Assembly: GCA_022821865.1 (NCBI GenBank)
Contig: JAJECW010000091.1
Span: 1-33,992, forward strand
Direction: 5' to 3'
Origin: Pseudomonadales bacterium
GTDB lineage: Bacteria > Pseudomonadota > Gammaproteobacteria > Pseudomonadales > Pseudohongiellaceae
DNA length: 33,992 nucleotides
In this document: positions 1-8,835 of the stretch, one piece after another
Layout: the number at the start of each line of letters is the position of its first letter
How positions within the stretch are numbered: position 1 is the first letter of the stretch
Notes under the pieces: model-generated
Database searches by the model: none
What the model saw: only the letters and a program-made list of their open reading frames with translations
Told to the model about the DNA's origin: nothing
Program-made: the position numbers and the translations under genes

Positions 1-141
1 CTCGACCGGGCCATAAGCCAGATCCGCGCCCGGGGCTACGCCGAGAGATACCGCGACCGCAAAGAACCGATCCACCTGGTCGGCGCCGTTTTCGGCCGCG
101 AAGAGCGCAACCTCCTCGCCGTGCGCGCCGAACCCGCCTGA
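1..141 (+). CDS. C-terminal fragment of AAA-ATPase-like / PD-(D/E)XK nuclease family protein (partial)
   Basis: The window opens inside this gene; 46 codons and a TGA stop are present. The residues run through RARGYAERYRDRKEPIHLVG and FGREERN, which match the C-terminal end of the widespread DUF1703 / PD-(D/E)XK nuclease-superfamily proteins, where a GYA.KY segment and a final beta strand close the nuclease-like fold. The nuclease core and the N-terminal AAA-ATPase-like domain lie outside the window. The family is typically multicopy and of unknown role. An N-terminal piece of a second member begins at 33626, so two members flank this region. The family assignment rests on a short tail and is fairly secure from the motif; function is unknown. 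Confidence 0.7.
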   Translation, partial: LDRAISQIRARGYAERYRDRKEPIHLVGAVFGREERNLLAVRAEPA

Positions 142-323
142 GGCCCGGCCGCGCATGCATGGCGCTCCGGAAGACGCCGATCCCGGGTTTGCCAATGGCA
201 ATAATGGATACCTGGAACAGAGCGACGTTGCCGCCGCGTAAGGCTGTTCATGCTAATCATGGCGTGGGCTTGTGGTAGAGTTGCGGGTCTGGAAAAGTTT
301 GTCCTGCCGCCTGTCTGATATCG

Positions 324-1430
324 ATGCTGGGATCCCTCTACTCCGACCGGCCGCTCGCGATTTCTCCCGCGCTGGCGGCGACCATCGGGCTGGAAGAAGC
401 GGTGATGATTCATGTGCTTGCCGAACTCATCACCTTCCGCGCCACCGAGCACCTGCCAGTTCATCCGGGGCTCGATTTTGTGCTGCTGGATGCGGCGGAC
501 GCAGGTCGTTTTTTTCCTTTCTGGAAGCCTGCGGATATCGACCGCATTCGCTTGCGGCTGATGCAGCTCGATATGCTCGCCTGGGAGCCGCACCCGGAAG
601 TCTCGGGCGCGGCCTGGTACGCATTGCAGCGAATCGACAGCGCGCCGCCGCGGCAAAGTGGGGTGCGGCGGCGACGCGGAACCACAGGCCCCATGGCGCC
701 CGACTGGCAACCGGATGCGGAGTGGATCAAGCAGTGCCGCCAGCTCAATATCCCGGATGACTTCATCCACCGTGAAGTCTCCCGCTTCGTGCTGTACTGG
801 CGCGAGCGCGGCGAGGCGCGGCACTCCTGGGGCAATGAATTCGTCAAGCATGTGCTGAAGCAGTGGCGCGAGCAGCAAACCGCCGACGCCGCCCGGGAGC
901 GCTTCCGCGACATGGGCTGGAATTGGCGGCCCGACGAGGTTGCCGTGGATATTCTCGCCCGCGACGGCGTGAACCGGAACTTCATCGACGACAGCATTCC
1001 GGAATTCGTGCTTTACTGGATGGAGCGGGGCGTGGACCGGGATGACTGGAATTCCAGATTCATCGCTCACGTGCAGCGGCAGTGGCGCCGTCTGCAGGCG
1101 GCGGAACTGTACGGAAACGAGACCCGGCCCATCAGCGAGGGCTGGCAACCGGCGGCCCCCTGCCTGGAAATCCTGCAATTGGCCCGGATCGATGAGCAGT
1201 GGGCGCTTCAGCAGGTCCCGGAATTTGTGCTCTACTGGCGCGAAACCGGCGAGGCCAGGGAATCGTGGAATACGATATTCCTGCAACGGGTCAAGCAGTT
1301 GTGGGCCAAGCGCCTGAATGGCAAGCTCATTGAGGCTGGCAATGAAAGAGATCAAGTCCCTGACTCAGCTTACGGAGAAGATGATGACGCCTGGTACCGG
1401 CGCATCACCGATCGAAGCTGGGCCGAGTGA
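324..1430 (+). CDS. Protein with three tandem DnaT-like ssDNA-binding domains
   Basis: The 368-residue product has an N-terminal region (about 1-105) that may be a winged-helix-like domain, an Arg-rich linker (about 110-120), then three copies of the DnaT C-terminal-type domain at about 127-185, 199-257 and 273-330. Each copy shows W.P at its start, a central FVLYW followed by (R/M)E.G, a W about eight residues on, and a final W. DnaT in enterobacteria is a primosome protein that binds single-stranded DNA during replication restart, with one such domain. Three in a row suggests extended ssDNA contact. The next gene overlaps it and resembles phage replication protein P, supporting a role in helicase loading or replication. 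The ATG has no clear ribosome site, so the start is less sure than the reading frame. Confidence 0.75.
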   Translation: MLGSLYSDRPLAISPALAATIGLEEAVMIHVLAELITFRATEHLPVHPGLDFVLLDAADAGRFFPFWKPADIDRIRLRLMQLDMLAWEPHPEVSGAAWYALQRIDSAPPRQSGVRRRRGTTGPMAPDWQPDAEWIKQCRQLNIPDDFIHREVSRFVLYWRERGEARHSWGNEFVKHVLKQWREQQTADAARERFRDMGWNWRPDEVAVDILARDGVNRNFIDDSIPEFVLYWMERGVDRDDWNSRFIAHVQRQWRRLQAAELYGNETRPISEGWQPAAPCLEILQLARIDEQWALQQVPEFVLYWRETGEARESWNTIFLQRVKQLWAKRLNGKLIEAGNERDQVPDSAYGEDDDAWYRRITDRSWAE

Positions 1431-2025
1431 TCCCCGGAGTCGTCCTGAATCCGCTGCGGGCGGACAGGACCATGTGGATGCGGTCACGCGCCTGTTCGAA
1501 GAGTTCGCCCTGGCCTATCACAATCAATATCGCAAGGCATTTCCGAATCGTTCCACATTGGACCGGGCCAAAAAGTACTGGCTTGGCCATCTCAAATGTT
1601 TCAGCCCGGCCCGGATTGTTCGCGCCGGCGCGGAACTCGTCTCTTCCAGCGAATTCATGCCCACGCTTGCGGATATGGTCAACACCTGCCGCAAGGACAC
1701 CGCCCTCTTCGGTCTCCCCTCCACCCGCGGCGCTTACCACGAAGCCTGTCTGAAACCCTCGCCCAAGGCGGAGCAGAACTGGTCCCACGAGGCGGTATAT
1801 CTCGCCGGCCGCGCCACCGGCTGGCAGTTACTTGCAAGCGAAGCCGAATCCGTCAGCTTTCCGCAATTCGAGTACCACTACCGCCACTTTTGCCGGCAGG
1901 TCGTGGAAGGCGCTGAGTTGCCGGAAGAACGGCCCACCCCGCTGCCGCGACAGGTCGAGACCGAACTCAGCCCGGAAGAGCTGCTCGAGCTGGCAAGCGA
2001 GCTGCGCCGCGATTTCGAAAGCTGA
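1342..2025 (+). CDS. Replication protein P-like protein (putative helicase-loader relative)
   Basis: The 227-residue product begins MKEIKSLTQLTEK, with a low-complexity linker and then a helical domain containing LFEEFALAYHNQYRKAFP, WLGHLKCFSP and FMPTLADM, a pattern like phage lambda replication protein P and its chromosomal relatives. Lambda P recruits the replicative helicase; here this is by family only. The start at 1342 has TGAGG six to seven bases upstream. An in-frame ATG at 1318 would lengthen it by eight residues, and in-frame ATGs at 1381 and 1384 sit behind GGAG. It overlaps the DnaT-like gene by 89 bases, so the two are probably translated together as a primosome-like pair. glyA follows from its own promoter. 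Confidence 0.6.
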   Translation: MKEIKSLTQLTEKMMTPGTGASPIEAGPSDPRSRPESAAGGQDHVDAVTRLFEEFALAYHNQYRKAFPNRSTLDRAKKYWLGHLKCFSPARIVRAGAELVSSSEFMPTLADMVNTCRKDTALFGLPSTRGAYHEACLKPSPKAEQNWSHEAVYLAGRATGWQLLASEAESVSFPQFEYHYRHFCRQVVEGAELPEERPTPLPRQVETELSPEELLELASELRRDFES

Positions 2026-2061
2026 GCAGTCCGCAGCGGCTTTCGCCCGCCGGGCTTCGGG

Positions 2062-2067
2062 TATAAT
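2062..2067 (+). promoter_or_regulatory. Candidate sigma70 -10 box for glyA
   Basis: A perfect TATAAT lies 34 bases before the glyA start in otherwise GC-rich DNA, after the stop of the replication P-like gene. The -35 region about 17 bases upstream is poor (GCTTTC), so activity may need an activator. An AAGGAA ribosome site follows at about 2090. Confidence 0.45.
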
Positions 2068-2101
2068 CCGCTCCCCCCACATCAGTTCCAAGGAATAGCG
2101 A

Positions 2102-3364
2102 ATGTTCAACCAGGACGACACCCTGGCCAACTGCGACCCCACTCTGGCCGAAGCCATCCGCGCAGAAGAAGACCGCCAGGAAGATCATATCGAACTGATC
2201 GCTTCGGAAAACCACGTCAGCCCCCTGGTGCTTGAGGCCCAGGGCACGGTATTGACCAACAAGTACGCCGAAGGCTATCCCGGCAAGCGCTATTACGGCG
2301 GCTGCGAACACGTCGATGTCGTCGAGCGGCTCGCCATCGACCGCGCCCGGGAACTGTTCGGCGCCGATTACGCCAATGTCCAGCCCCATTCCGGCTCCCA
2401 GGCCAATGTCGCGGCCTACAGCGCGCTGATGCAACCCGGCGACACCCTGCTCGGCATGAGTCTGGCCCATGGGGGCCATCTGACCCACGGCGCCCCGGTC
2501 AGCTTTTCCGGGAGAATCTACCAGGCGGTGCAATACGGCCTGCACCAAGAAACCGGGGAAATCGATTACGAAGAGGCGGCGCGCCTGGCCCGGGAACACC
2601 GGCCCAAAGTGATTGTCGCCGGGTTTTCCGCCTACTCCCGCGTCATCGACTGGCAGCGATTCCGCGACATCGCCGACGAGGTGGGCGCGTATTTCGTTGT
2701 GGATATGGCCCATGTGGCGGGACTGGTCGCCGCCGGCCTGTACCCGAGCCCGGTGCCTTGCGCCGATGTCACCACCACCACCACCCACAAGACCCTGCGC
2801 GGCCCCCGGGGCGGCCTGATTCTGGCGAAATCCAATCCGGAGCTGGAGAAAAAGCTTAATTTCAATGTTTTCCCCGTGGGGCAGGGCGGGCCGCTGATGC
2901 ACGTCATCGCCGCCAAGGCGGCCTGCTTCAGAGAGGCGATGAGTCCGGGGTTCCGGGACTACCAGCAACAGGTTCTCGATAACGCCCGGACCATGGCTGG
3001 CGCCTTCATGGCGCGGGGGTTTGATGTCGTTTCCGGCGGCACCGACGATCACCTGTTCCTGCTCAGCCTGATCCGGCGGGGGCTGACCGGCAAGGACGCG
3101 GACGCCGCCCTCGGCCGGGCCAATATCACAGTCAACAAGAATGCGGTGCCCAATGATCCCAAGCCGCCTTTTGTCACCAGCGGCCTGCGAATCGGCACGC
3201 CTGCGGTGACCACCCGGGGATTGCGCGAGTCTCATGTGGCGGAACTCTCCGGCTGGATGTGCGATATTCTGGAAGAGTTGGACAATGATTCCCGGATTGC
3301 GAAAGTCCGGGAACAGGTTCTGGCCCTGTGCCGCGAGTTTCCGGTATACCGGCAATTCGCCTGA
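2102..3364 (+). CDS. glyA: Serine hydroxymethyltransferase
   Basis: The 420-residue product is full length for GlyA, the cytoplasmic PLP enzyme that interconverts serine and glycine with tetrahydrofolate and supplies one-carbon units. Visible signatures are [11 protein letters not shown] (about 30-40), [14 protein letters not shown] (54-67), [11 protein letters not shown] (96-106), DMAHVAGL (201-208) and the PLP-lysine motif [15 protein letters not shown] with Lys230. AAGGAA sits about eight bases before the ATG. nrdR begins 15 bases after the stop, the same order as in Pseudomonas-like genomes, so read-through into nrdR and the riboflavin genes is likely. Confidence 0.97.
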   Translation: MFNQDDTLANCDPTLAEAIRAEEDRQEDHIELIASENHVSPLVLEAQGTVLTNKYAEGYPGKRYYGGCEHVDVVERLAIDRARELFGADYANVQPHSGSQANVAAYSALMQPGDTLLGMSLAHGGHLTHGAPVSFSGRIYQAVQYGLHQETGEIDYEEAARLAREHRPKVIVAGFSAYSRVIDWQRFRDIADEVGAYFVVDMAHVAGLVAAGLYPSPVPCADVTTTTTHKTLRGPRGGLILAKSNPELEKKLNFNVFPVGQGGPLMHVIAAKAACFREAMSPGFRDYQQQVLDNARTMAGAFMARGFDVVSGGTDDHLFLLSLIRRGLTGKDADAALGRANITVNKNAVPNDPKPPFVTSGLRIGTPAVTTRGLRESHVAELSGWMCDILEELDNDSRIAKVREQVLALCREFPVYRQFA

Positions 3365-3379
3365 GCGGAGCTGACAGCG

Positions 3380-3838
3380 ATGCATTGCCCATTTTGCGGC
3401 GCCGTGGATACCAAGGTGATCGATTCCCGGCTGGTTTCAGACGGCAATCACGTCCGCCGGCGCCGGGAATGCATCACCTGCGAAGAGCGTTTCACCACCT
3501 ATGAGTCCGCCGAACTCGTCATGCCCCGCATCATCAAGAGCGACGGTTCCCGGGAGCCATTCCACGAGGACAAGCTTCGCGATGGTTTGCAGAAGGCTCT
3601 GGAAAAACGACCGGTAAGCGTCGAACTCATGGAAGCCGCCATCAACCGCATCAAGGGGGAACTGCGGGCCGGCGGCGAACGGGAGATTCCTTCGGTAATG
3701 GTGGGGGAGGCTGTGATGAAGGAACTGCGCGAACTGGATGAGGTGGCATTCGTGCGCTTTGCCTCGGTGTATCGCAGCTTCAAGGATCTCGATGAATTCC
3801 GCCAGGAAATCGAACGCCTTTCCAAGGCCGCCGACTGA
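3380..3838 (+). CDS. nrdR: Transcriptional repressor NrdR
   Basis: The 152-residue product has the NrdR zinc ribbon (CPFC at 3-6, C31 and C34 in [12 protein letters not shown]) followed by an ATP-cone domain (about 49-139: [18 protein letters not shown] and onward). NrdR binds ATP or dATP and represses ribonucleotide reductase genes; no nrd genes are in this window, so its targets are elsewhere. The gene is full length and sits between glyA and ribD with gaps of 15 and 5 bases, a conserved gammaproteobacterial arrangement. Confidence 0.97.
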   Translation: MHCPFCGAVDTKVIDSRLVSDGNHVRRRRECITCEERFTTYESAELVMPRIIKSDGSREPFHEDKLRDGLQKALEKRPVSVELMEAAINRIKGELRAGGEREIPSVMVGEAVMKELRELDEVAFVRFASVYRSFKDLDEFRQEIERLSKAAD

Positions 3839-3843
3839 TTCCC

Positions 3844-5049
3844 ATGCGCACGATCACCAGGGCGGATTGCAACGGCGCGCTGGCGGACTGGCCGGGGCAC
3901 ATGGAGCGCGCATTCGAACTGGCGCGCTCGGTGCTCTCCTGCGCCCCCAATCCCCGGGTGGGCTGCGTATTGGTTCGCGATGGCAACCGGGTGGGCGAAG
4001 GCTTTCATGCCGGGGCGGGACAAGCCCATGCGGAAATCGCGGCCCTGGCGGCTGATCCCCGGGGCGGCGCCGGCGCCACGGTCTTTGTCACCCTTGAGCC
4101 CTGTTCCCATCAGGGCCGCACCGGCCCCTGCACCGGGGCGCTGATTGACGCCGGCGTTCGCCAGCTTGTGGTGGCGGGCCTTGACCCGAACCCAATGGTG
4201 TCCGGCGTCGGGCAACTCGAAACCGCCGGCATTCCGGTATTCCACCTGCGGGACTTTGCCGGCGCGGCAGAGGAACTGAACCGGGGATTTGTTTTCCGAA
4301 TGCGGCGCGGCAGGCCTTATGTGCGCTGCAAACTCGCCATGAGCCTTGACGGCGGGACGGCTCTCGCCAATGGCGTCAGCAAATGGATCACCGGAGAGCG
4401 GGCCCGGGCCGATGCGCAACTGCTGCGGGCCGGCAGTTGCGCCATCATCACCGGCGTCGGCACGATGCTCGCTGACGATCCCTCCCTGAATGTCCGTCCC
4501 GAACTGCTTCCGGACGAATCCCGGAAAAAGGTGGAAAAACGCCTGGCGGCCGTCGCCGGTCTCCGCGCCGGCATGGGACACCCATCGCCGGAAAACGAAA
4601 CGGGACAGCCCCTGCGCGTGATACTGGACAGCCACCTGCGCATTCCGCCCAGTGCGGGAACCTTCTCCCGGGATGGCGCGGTCAAGATCTTCAGCCTGCG
4701 GAAAACCTCGCGGGAGCACGCTTTGCCGGACCATGTCGAACTGATTACGACGCCGGCGGTCTCGGAAAGGGTGGACCCGGGATTCGTGCTAGACTGCCTC
4801 GCCACGAGATTTGCGTGCAATGAAGTCCTGGTGGAAGCGGGCCCGGCGCTCAGCGGAGCGCTGGTCAAGGCCGGCTTGGTGGACGAAATGGTGATCTATA
4901 TGGCGCCCCGCCTGCTCGGCAGCGACGCCAAACCCCTGCTGACGCTGGCCGGGACGGAGAATCTGGATTCGAACCCCGACTGGCGGATCCGGGATGTCGC
5001 AAGAGTCGGCGATGATCTGAAGATCACCCTCCGCCCGGCGGATCATTGA
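3844..5049 (+). CDS. ribD: Bifunctional riboflavin biosynthesis deaminase/reductase
   Basis: This cytoplasmic enzyme does the second and third steps of riboflavin synthesis from GTP: deamination of the pyrimidine, then reduction of the ribosyl side chain. The N-terminal deaminase domain shows the zinc site HAE (62-64) and PCSHQGRTGPC (Cys87, Cys96) plus APNPRVGCV. The C-terminal reductase shows KLAMSLDG, GVGTMLADDPSLNVR and LVEAGPALSGAL. At 401 residues it is longer than the usual 360-370 because of a charged segment at about 221-254, between DDPSLNVR and QPLRVILDS, where relatives have a short loop. The start lies five bases after the nrdR stop; no strong ribosome site is visible, suggesting coupled translation. 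Confidence 0.95.
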   Translation: MRTITRADCNGALADWPGHMERAFELARSVLSCAPNPRVGCVLVRDGNRVGEGFHAGAGQAHAEIAALAADPRGGAGATVFVTLEPCSHQGRTGPCTGALIDAGVRQLVVAGLDPNPMVSGVGQLETAGIPVFHLRDFAGAAEELNRGFVFRMRRGRPYVRCKLAMSLDGGTALANGVSKWITGERARADAQLLRAGSCAIITGVGTMLADDPSLNVRPELLPDESRKKVEKRLAAVAGLRAGMGHPSPENETGQPLRVILDSHLRIPPSAGTFSRDGAVKIFSLRKTSREHALPDHVELITTPAVSERVDPGFVLDCLATRFACNEVLVEAGPALSGALVKAGLVDEMVIYMAPRLLGSDAKPLLTLAGTENLDSNPDWRIRDVARVGDDLKITLRPADH

Positions 5050-5085
5050 CAGTGCCTGACTATTGCAAGCGCCTGGAGTCATCCG

Positions 5086-5706
5086 ATGTTCACCGGAATC
5101 GTCGCCGCCATGGGGGCAGTGTTGGAACGCAACGAAAACAGCGGCGGCTGCCGCCTGCGGGTTGCGGTGGGCGATCTGGATCTGGCCGGCGTCGAGATCG
5201 GCCACAGCATTGCCGTCAACGGCTGTTGCCTGACCGTGGTGGAACTGCCCGGCGACAGCTTTGTCGCCGATGTATCGAAGGAAACCCTGCGCTGCACGAC
5301 CCTGGGCGCCCTGGCGCCGGGGCGGCGGGTGAATCTGGAACTCGCCATGCGGTTGGGCGACCGACTCGGCGGCCATCTGGTGAGCGGTCATGTGGACGGC
5401 ATGGGCGAGTTGCTGCGGCGGGAGAGCGACGGCGACAATCTGCGGCTTCAATTCCGGGCACCGGCCTTTCTGGCGCGATACATCGCCCCCAAGGGCGCCA
5501 TCTGCATTGATGGAACCAGCCTGACGGTAAACCAGGCGGACGGCGAGGAGTTCAGCGTGAACATCATTCCCCACACCCGGGCGGAAACGATTGTCGGCCA
5601 GTACCGGGAGGGGCAGCAGGTCAACCTCGAAGCCGACCTTCTGGCGCGCTATCTGGAGCGGCTGCTGCGGGGCAATGGCGAAGAGCGGGCGGCAAACAGC
5701 ATATGA
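5086..5706 (+). CDS. ribE: Riboflavin synthase, alpha chain
   Basis: The 206-residue product starts with the diagnostic MFTGIV and contains two homologous lumazine-binding barrels, the first with VNGCCLTVVEL (about 45-55) and the second with IDGTSLTVNQ (about 143-152). It dismutates two 6,7-dimethyl-8-ribityllumazine molecules to riboflavin. The stop overlaps the next start as ATGA, so it is translationally coupled to the ribB-type gene. The gene is called ribC in some species. Confidence 0.95.
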   Translation: MFTGIVAAMGAVLERNENSGGCRLRVAVGDLDLAGVEIGHSIAVNGCCLTVVELPGDSFVADVSKETLRCTTLGALAPGRRVNLELAMRLGDRLGGHLVSGHVDGMGELLRRESDGDNLRLQFRAPAFLARYIAPKGAICIDGTSLTVNQADGEEFSVNIIPHTRAETIVGQYREGQQVNLEADLLARYLERLLRGNGEERAANSI

Positions 5707-6860
5707 AACTGCATTCGGCGGCGGAACTCATCGACGATATCCGCCAGGGCAAAATGGTCATCATCATGGACGACGAGGCGCGTGAGAACGAAGGCGATCT
5801 CGTAATCGCCGCGGAGCGGATACGCCCGGAAGACATCAATTTCATGGCCAAGAACGCCCGGGGCCTGATCTGCCTGACGCTGACCCGGGAGCGCTGCGAA
5901 TTCCTGCAACTGCCATTGATGGTGGACGACAATCGCACCCGTCACAAAACCCGTTTCACGGTATCCATCGAAGCCGCCAGCGGGGTAACCACGGGCATCT
6001 CGGCCGCCGACCGGGCGCGCACGGTGCAGGTTGCGGTGGCGCCTGATTCCCGCCCGGAAGATATCATCCAGCCGGGCCATATCTTCCCCATCATGGCCCA
6101 GCCCGGCGGCGTGCTGCGGCGGGCCGGACACACCGAAGCGGGCTGCGATCTCGCCCGGCTCGCGGGCCATACCCCGGCGGCGGTCATCGTCGAGATCATG
6201 AACGAGGACGGCAGCATGGCGCGCCGGGGCGATCTCGAGGCATTCGCCAGCGCCCACGATCTCGGAATCGGCACCATTGCCGACCTGATTCATTACCGGC
6301 TGGCCAACGAACACACGGTGACCCGCACCGCAAGCAACCGCCTCAACACCCCCTACGGCGAATTCCAGGTGCACAGCTACCGGGATTCCATCAGCGGCAG
6401 CACCCACCTGGCTTTCACCCTCGGCCGGATTTCCCCCGCCGAGCCGACCCTGGTGCGGGTGCATATTCCCAATACGTTGCGCGATGTCTGCGAAGTGCTG
6501 AGCGGCGAGCGCACAAGCTGGTCCTTCGGCAACGCGCTGGAAAGAATCAGCGGGGAAGGCAGGGGCGTTGCGGTGCTGCTGTCCGGCGATGACTACGGTC
6601 TCGGGCTCGATTCATCCCTGGCGCTGGCGCTCGCCACGGGCCGCCGCCGCGGCGGCGGGGATGGGCAGGAGCTGCGCAGCGACCTCACCATCGGCACGGG
6701 TTCCCAGATTCTGCGCGATCTCGGCGTGGGCAGGATGCGGCTGCTGAGCCATCCGGCGCGCTTCAAGGCGATTTCCGGTTTTGACCTGGAAGTGGAGGAA
6801 TTCGTGCGGTTCCGCAAGTCGCGCAATGGCGCAACACGAAATGAAGGGAAAGCCGGATGA
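5703..6860 (+). CDS. ribB: 3,4-dihydroxy-2-butanone 4-phosphate synthase fused to a degenerate GTP cyclohydrolase II-like domain
   Basis: The 385-residue product has an intact DHBP synthase domain (about 1-203: DDEARENEGDLVIAAE at 23-38, HTEAGCDLARL near 145), which makes the four-carbon unit for lumazine from ribulose 5-phosphate. The second half (about 205-370) has the GTP cyclohydrolase II fold, but the zinc-binding Cys-x10-Cys-x-Cys of the separate RibA at 9501 is absent: the aligned stretch reads HIPNTLRDVCEVLSGERTSW. The catalytic [10 protein letters not shown] is replaced by SGEGRGVAVLL. This is the RibBX arrangement, probably active only as DHBP synthase. Both neighbours overlap it by ATGA. 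Confidence 0.92.
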   Translation: MKLHSAAELIDDIRQGKMVIIMDDEARENEGDLVIAAERIRPEDINFMAKNARGLICLTLTRERCEFLQLPLMVDDNRTRHKTRFTVSIEAASGVTTGISAADRARTVQVAVAPDSRPEDIIQPGHIFPIMAQPGGVLRRAGHTEAGCDLARLAGHTPAAVIVEIMNEDGSMARRGDLEAFASAHDLGIGTIADLIHYRLANEHTVTRTASNRLNTPYGEFQVHSYRDSISGSTHLAFTLGRISPAEPTLVRVHIPNTLRDVCEVLSGERTSWSFGNALERISGEGRGVAVLLSGDDYGLGLDSSLALALATGRRRGGGDGQELRSDLTIGTGSQILRDLGVGRMRLLSHPARFKAISGFDLEVEEFVRFRKSRNGATRNEGKAG

Positions 6861-7333
6861 ACGCCAACGCGGTGCTCAGGGGAGACTTGCAGCCGGGCGA
6901 AGCGCGCTACGCCATCGCCATGAGCCGGTTCAACAGCTTCATCGTGGAGCGGCTGCTTGAAGGCGCCCTGCGAACCCTTGCCGCCCAGGGGGTGCCCAGG
7001 GAGCGAATCGATATCGTCCAGACGCCGGGGGCCTGGGAGCTGCCACTGGCGGCGCAGTCCCTGGCGCAACGAAAGGACATCGATGCGGTAATTGCCCTCG
7101 GCACGGTGATTCGCGGCGAAACCGCGCATTTCGAATATGTGGCCGGCGAATGTGTCCGCGGCCTGCGCCAGATCATGCTGGAAAGCGGCAAGCCGGTCAC
7201 CCTGGGGGTATTGACCGTGGAAACCCTTGCGCAGGCCGAAGCCCGCTCCTGCCCCGGCGACAACAAGGGAGCGGAAGCGGCGCTGGCGGCCATGGAAATG
7301 GTCAGCTTGCAGGCGCGTCTGGCGTCCCCGTGA
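6857..7333 (+). CDS. ribH: 6,7-dimethyl-8-ribityllumazine synthase
   Basis: The 158-residue product has the lumazine synthase signatures: RFNSFIVERLLEGAL (24-38), PGAWELP (57-63), ALGTVIRGETAHFEYV with the catalytic His91, and a late NKGAEAA segment. It condenses the pyrimidine made by RibD with the butanone phosphate made by RibB; the family forms large cytoplasmic capsid-like or pentameric assemblies. It overlaps the ribB-type gene by ATGA and nusB by GTGA, keeping the rib-nus unit coupled. Confidence 0.96.
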   Translation: MNANAVLRGDLQPGEARYAIAMSRFNSFIVERLLEGALRTLAAQGVPRERIDIVQTPGAWELPLAAQSLAQRKDIDAVIALGTVIRGETAHFEYVAGECVRGLRQIMLESGKPVTLGVLTVETLAQAEARSCPGDNKGAEAALAAMEMVSLQARLASP

Positions 7334-7773
7334 GCGGCGCTTCCCAGCCCAGACGCCCGCCTTCCCGGCGCCGCGGCGCGCGGCGGCTCGCCCTGCAGGC
7401 GCTGTACCAGTGGATTCTTTCGGACAACGACCCGCGCATCATCGCCAGGCAACTGCGGGAGGACGCCGGCAGCCGCATCGACTGGGACTACTTCAACCGC
7501 TTGTTCCCCGCGATCGCCGATGGCAGGCGCGAACTCGAAGAACAGCTCGCGCCGGTGCTCGACCCGCGCAAGCTCGATCCGGTGGAACAGGCCGTGCTCT
7601 GGCTCGGGACCTTTGAACTCGCCCGCCTGCCGGAAACTCCTTACCGAGTGGTCATCAACGAATCCGTGGAACTCGCCCGGGTGTTCGGCGCCACCGACGG
7701 CCACAAGTATGTCAATGCGGTGCTCGATAAGCTCGCCCCCATACTGCGCGGCGCGGAAGCCGGTCGGAACTGA
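7330..7773 (+). CDS. nusB: Transcription antitermination protein NusB
   Basis: The 147-residue product starts at a GTG that overlaps the ribH stop (GTGA). It shows the NusB pattern RRLALQALYQW near the N terminus, then LDPVEQAVLWLGTFEL, PYRVVINESVELARVFGATD and the C-terminal HKYVNAVLDKLA. NusB binds boxA RNA with NusE (S10) and promotes rRNA antitermination. The ribH-nusB-thiL order is standard in gammaproteobacteria. The short basic N-terminal extension (PRRPPSRRRGARR) could aid RNA binding; that is inference. Confidence 0.95.
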   Translation: MSGASQPRRPPSRRRGARRLALQALYQWILSDNDPRIIARQLREDAGSRIDWDYFNRLFPAIADGRRELEEQLAPVLDPRKLDPVEQAVLWLGTFELARLPETPYRVVINESVELARVFGATDGHKYVNAVLDKLAPILRGAEAGRN

Positions 7774-7784
7774 CGAGCCCGCAA

Positions 7785-8792
7785 GTGTCCACCAGCGAAC
7801 AAGACATCATCCGCCGCTACTTCGCCGTGCCGGAACTCGCCCTGCCGCGTGCTGAAATCGAACTCGGCATCGGTGATGACGCCGCGGTAATGCGCATACC
7901 CGAAGGCAGACGCCTGGTCACTTCCACCGATGTGCTGACCGCGGGAACGCATTTCCCCGCCGATGCCCCGGCCGAGTCGATTGCCAGCCGCGCATTGGCG
8001 GTGAATCTCAGCGATCTCGCCGCAATGGCGGCAGAGCCGTTGTGCTTCACCATGGCGCTGAGCTTGCCTTCGGTCGAACCGGACTGGCTGGGACGATTCA
8101 GCCGCGGCCTGGCGCAACTCGCCGGGGCGCACCGCTGTTCGCTGGCGGGCGGCGATCTCAGCCTGGGGCCATTGCAGATTGCGATTCAGGTTCATGGCCT
8201 TTGTGAAGCCGGGTGTGAATTGCGCCGCGGCGGGACTGCGCCCGGACAAGGGATCTATCTCACCGGCCATGCCGGCGACGGCGCACTCGGGCTTGCCAGC
8301 CTTGGCCTTGCGGCGCAGGGCGTGGAGCTTTGCCTGCCGCCGGATGAACTGCCGTCTGACTGCAGGACGCATTTCCACAAGGCCTATTTCAGCCCGGACC
8401 CCCGTATCGAATTCGCTCTCGCCGCCGCGCCGTTCATCGCGAGCGCCATTGATGTTTCCGATGGTCTGCTCGGCGATGCCGGACATCTGGCCGCAGCCAG
8501 CGGGGTTGGCATTGTGCTGGATGCCGAAGCTTTGCCATATTCTCCGGCGGCCCGGCGCTGCGCCGGAGAGGAATCACGCCTGCGCGCGGCGCTTTGCGGC
8601 GGCGATGATTATGAACTGTGCTTCAGCAGCGACCCGGCGAACGAATCCCAGCTCATGGCAATCGCCGCCGACCTTGATCTGCCGCTGACCCGCATTGGCG
8701 AGGCAATCGCCGGGGAGGGAGTTCACTGTCCCGGCGTGGAAAGCTCCGGCTGGTCTTCCTTTGATCATTTCTCCGGCGCTGTCGGGGGATGA
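7785..8792 (+). CDS. thiL: Thiamine-monophosphate kinase
   Basis: The 335-residue product matches ThiL, which phosphorylates thiamine monophosphate to the active cofactor thiamine diphosphate. Signatures are DIIRRYFA at the N terminus, GIGDDAAV (28-35), STDVLTAGTHF, VNLSDLAAMAAEP, GGDLS (about 121) and GGDDYELCF (about 270), the ATP and Mg binding pattern of the PurM/ThiL fold. The start is a GTG, chosen because it places the conserved IIRRYF near the N terminus; the ribosome site is weak. The gene lies 11 bases after nusB. A palindromic repeat occupies the gap after its stop. Confidence 0.95.
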   Translation: MSTSEQDIIRRYFAVPELALPRAEIELGIGDDAAVMRIPEGRRLVTSTDVLTAGTHFPADAPAESIASRALAVNLSDLAAMAAEPLCFTMALSLPSVEPDWLGRFSRGLAQLAGAHRCSLAGGDLSLGPLQIAIQVHGLCEAGCELRRGGTAPGQGIYLTGHAGDGALGLASLGLAAQGVELCLPPDELPSDCRTHFHKAYFSPDPRIEFALAAAPFIASAIDVSDGLLGDAGHLAAASGVGIVLDAEALPYSPAARRCAGEESRLRAALCGGDDYELCFSSDPANESQLMAIAADLDLPLTRIGEAIAGEGVHCPGVESSGWSSFDHFSGAVGG

Positions 8793-8835
8793 GGTCGTGG
8801 ACCAGAAATTCTCATTTTGGCGCTCCGACTCTCAT

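Noticed and set aside
189..201. TTGCCA-A-TGGCAA palindrome upstream of the DnaT-like gene
   Set aside because: Short, single occurrence, no nearby promoter elements; could be chance.
3365..5085. FMN riboswitch upstream of riboflavin genes
   Set aside because: Gaps before ribD and ribE are only 5 and 36 bases; there is no room for the aptamer.
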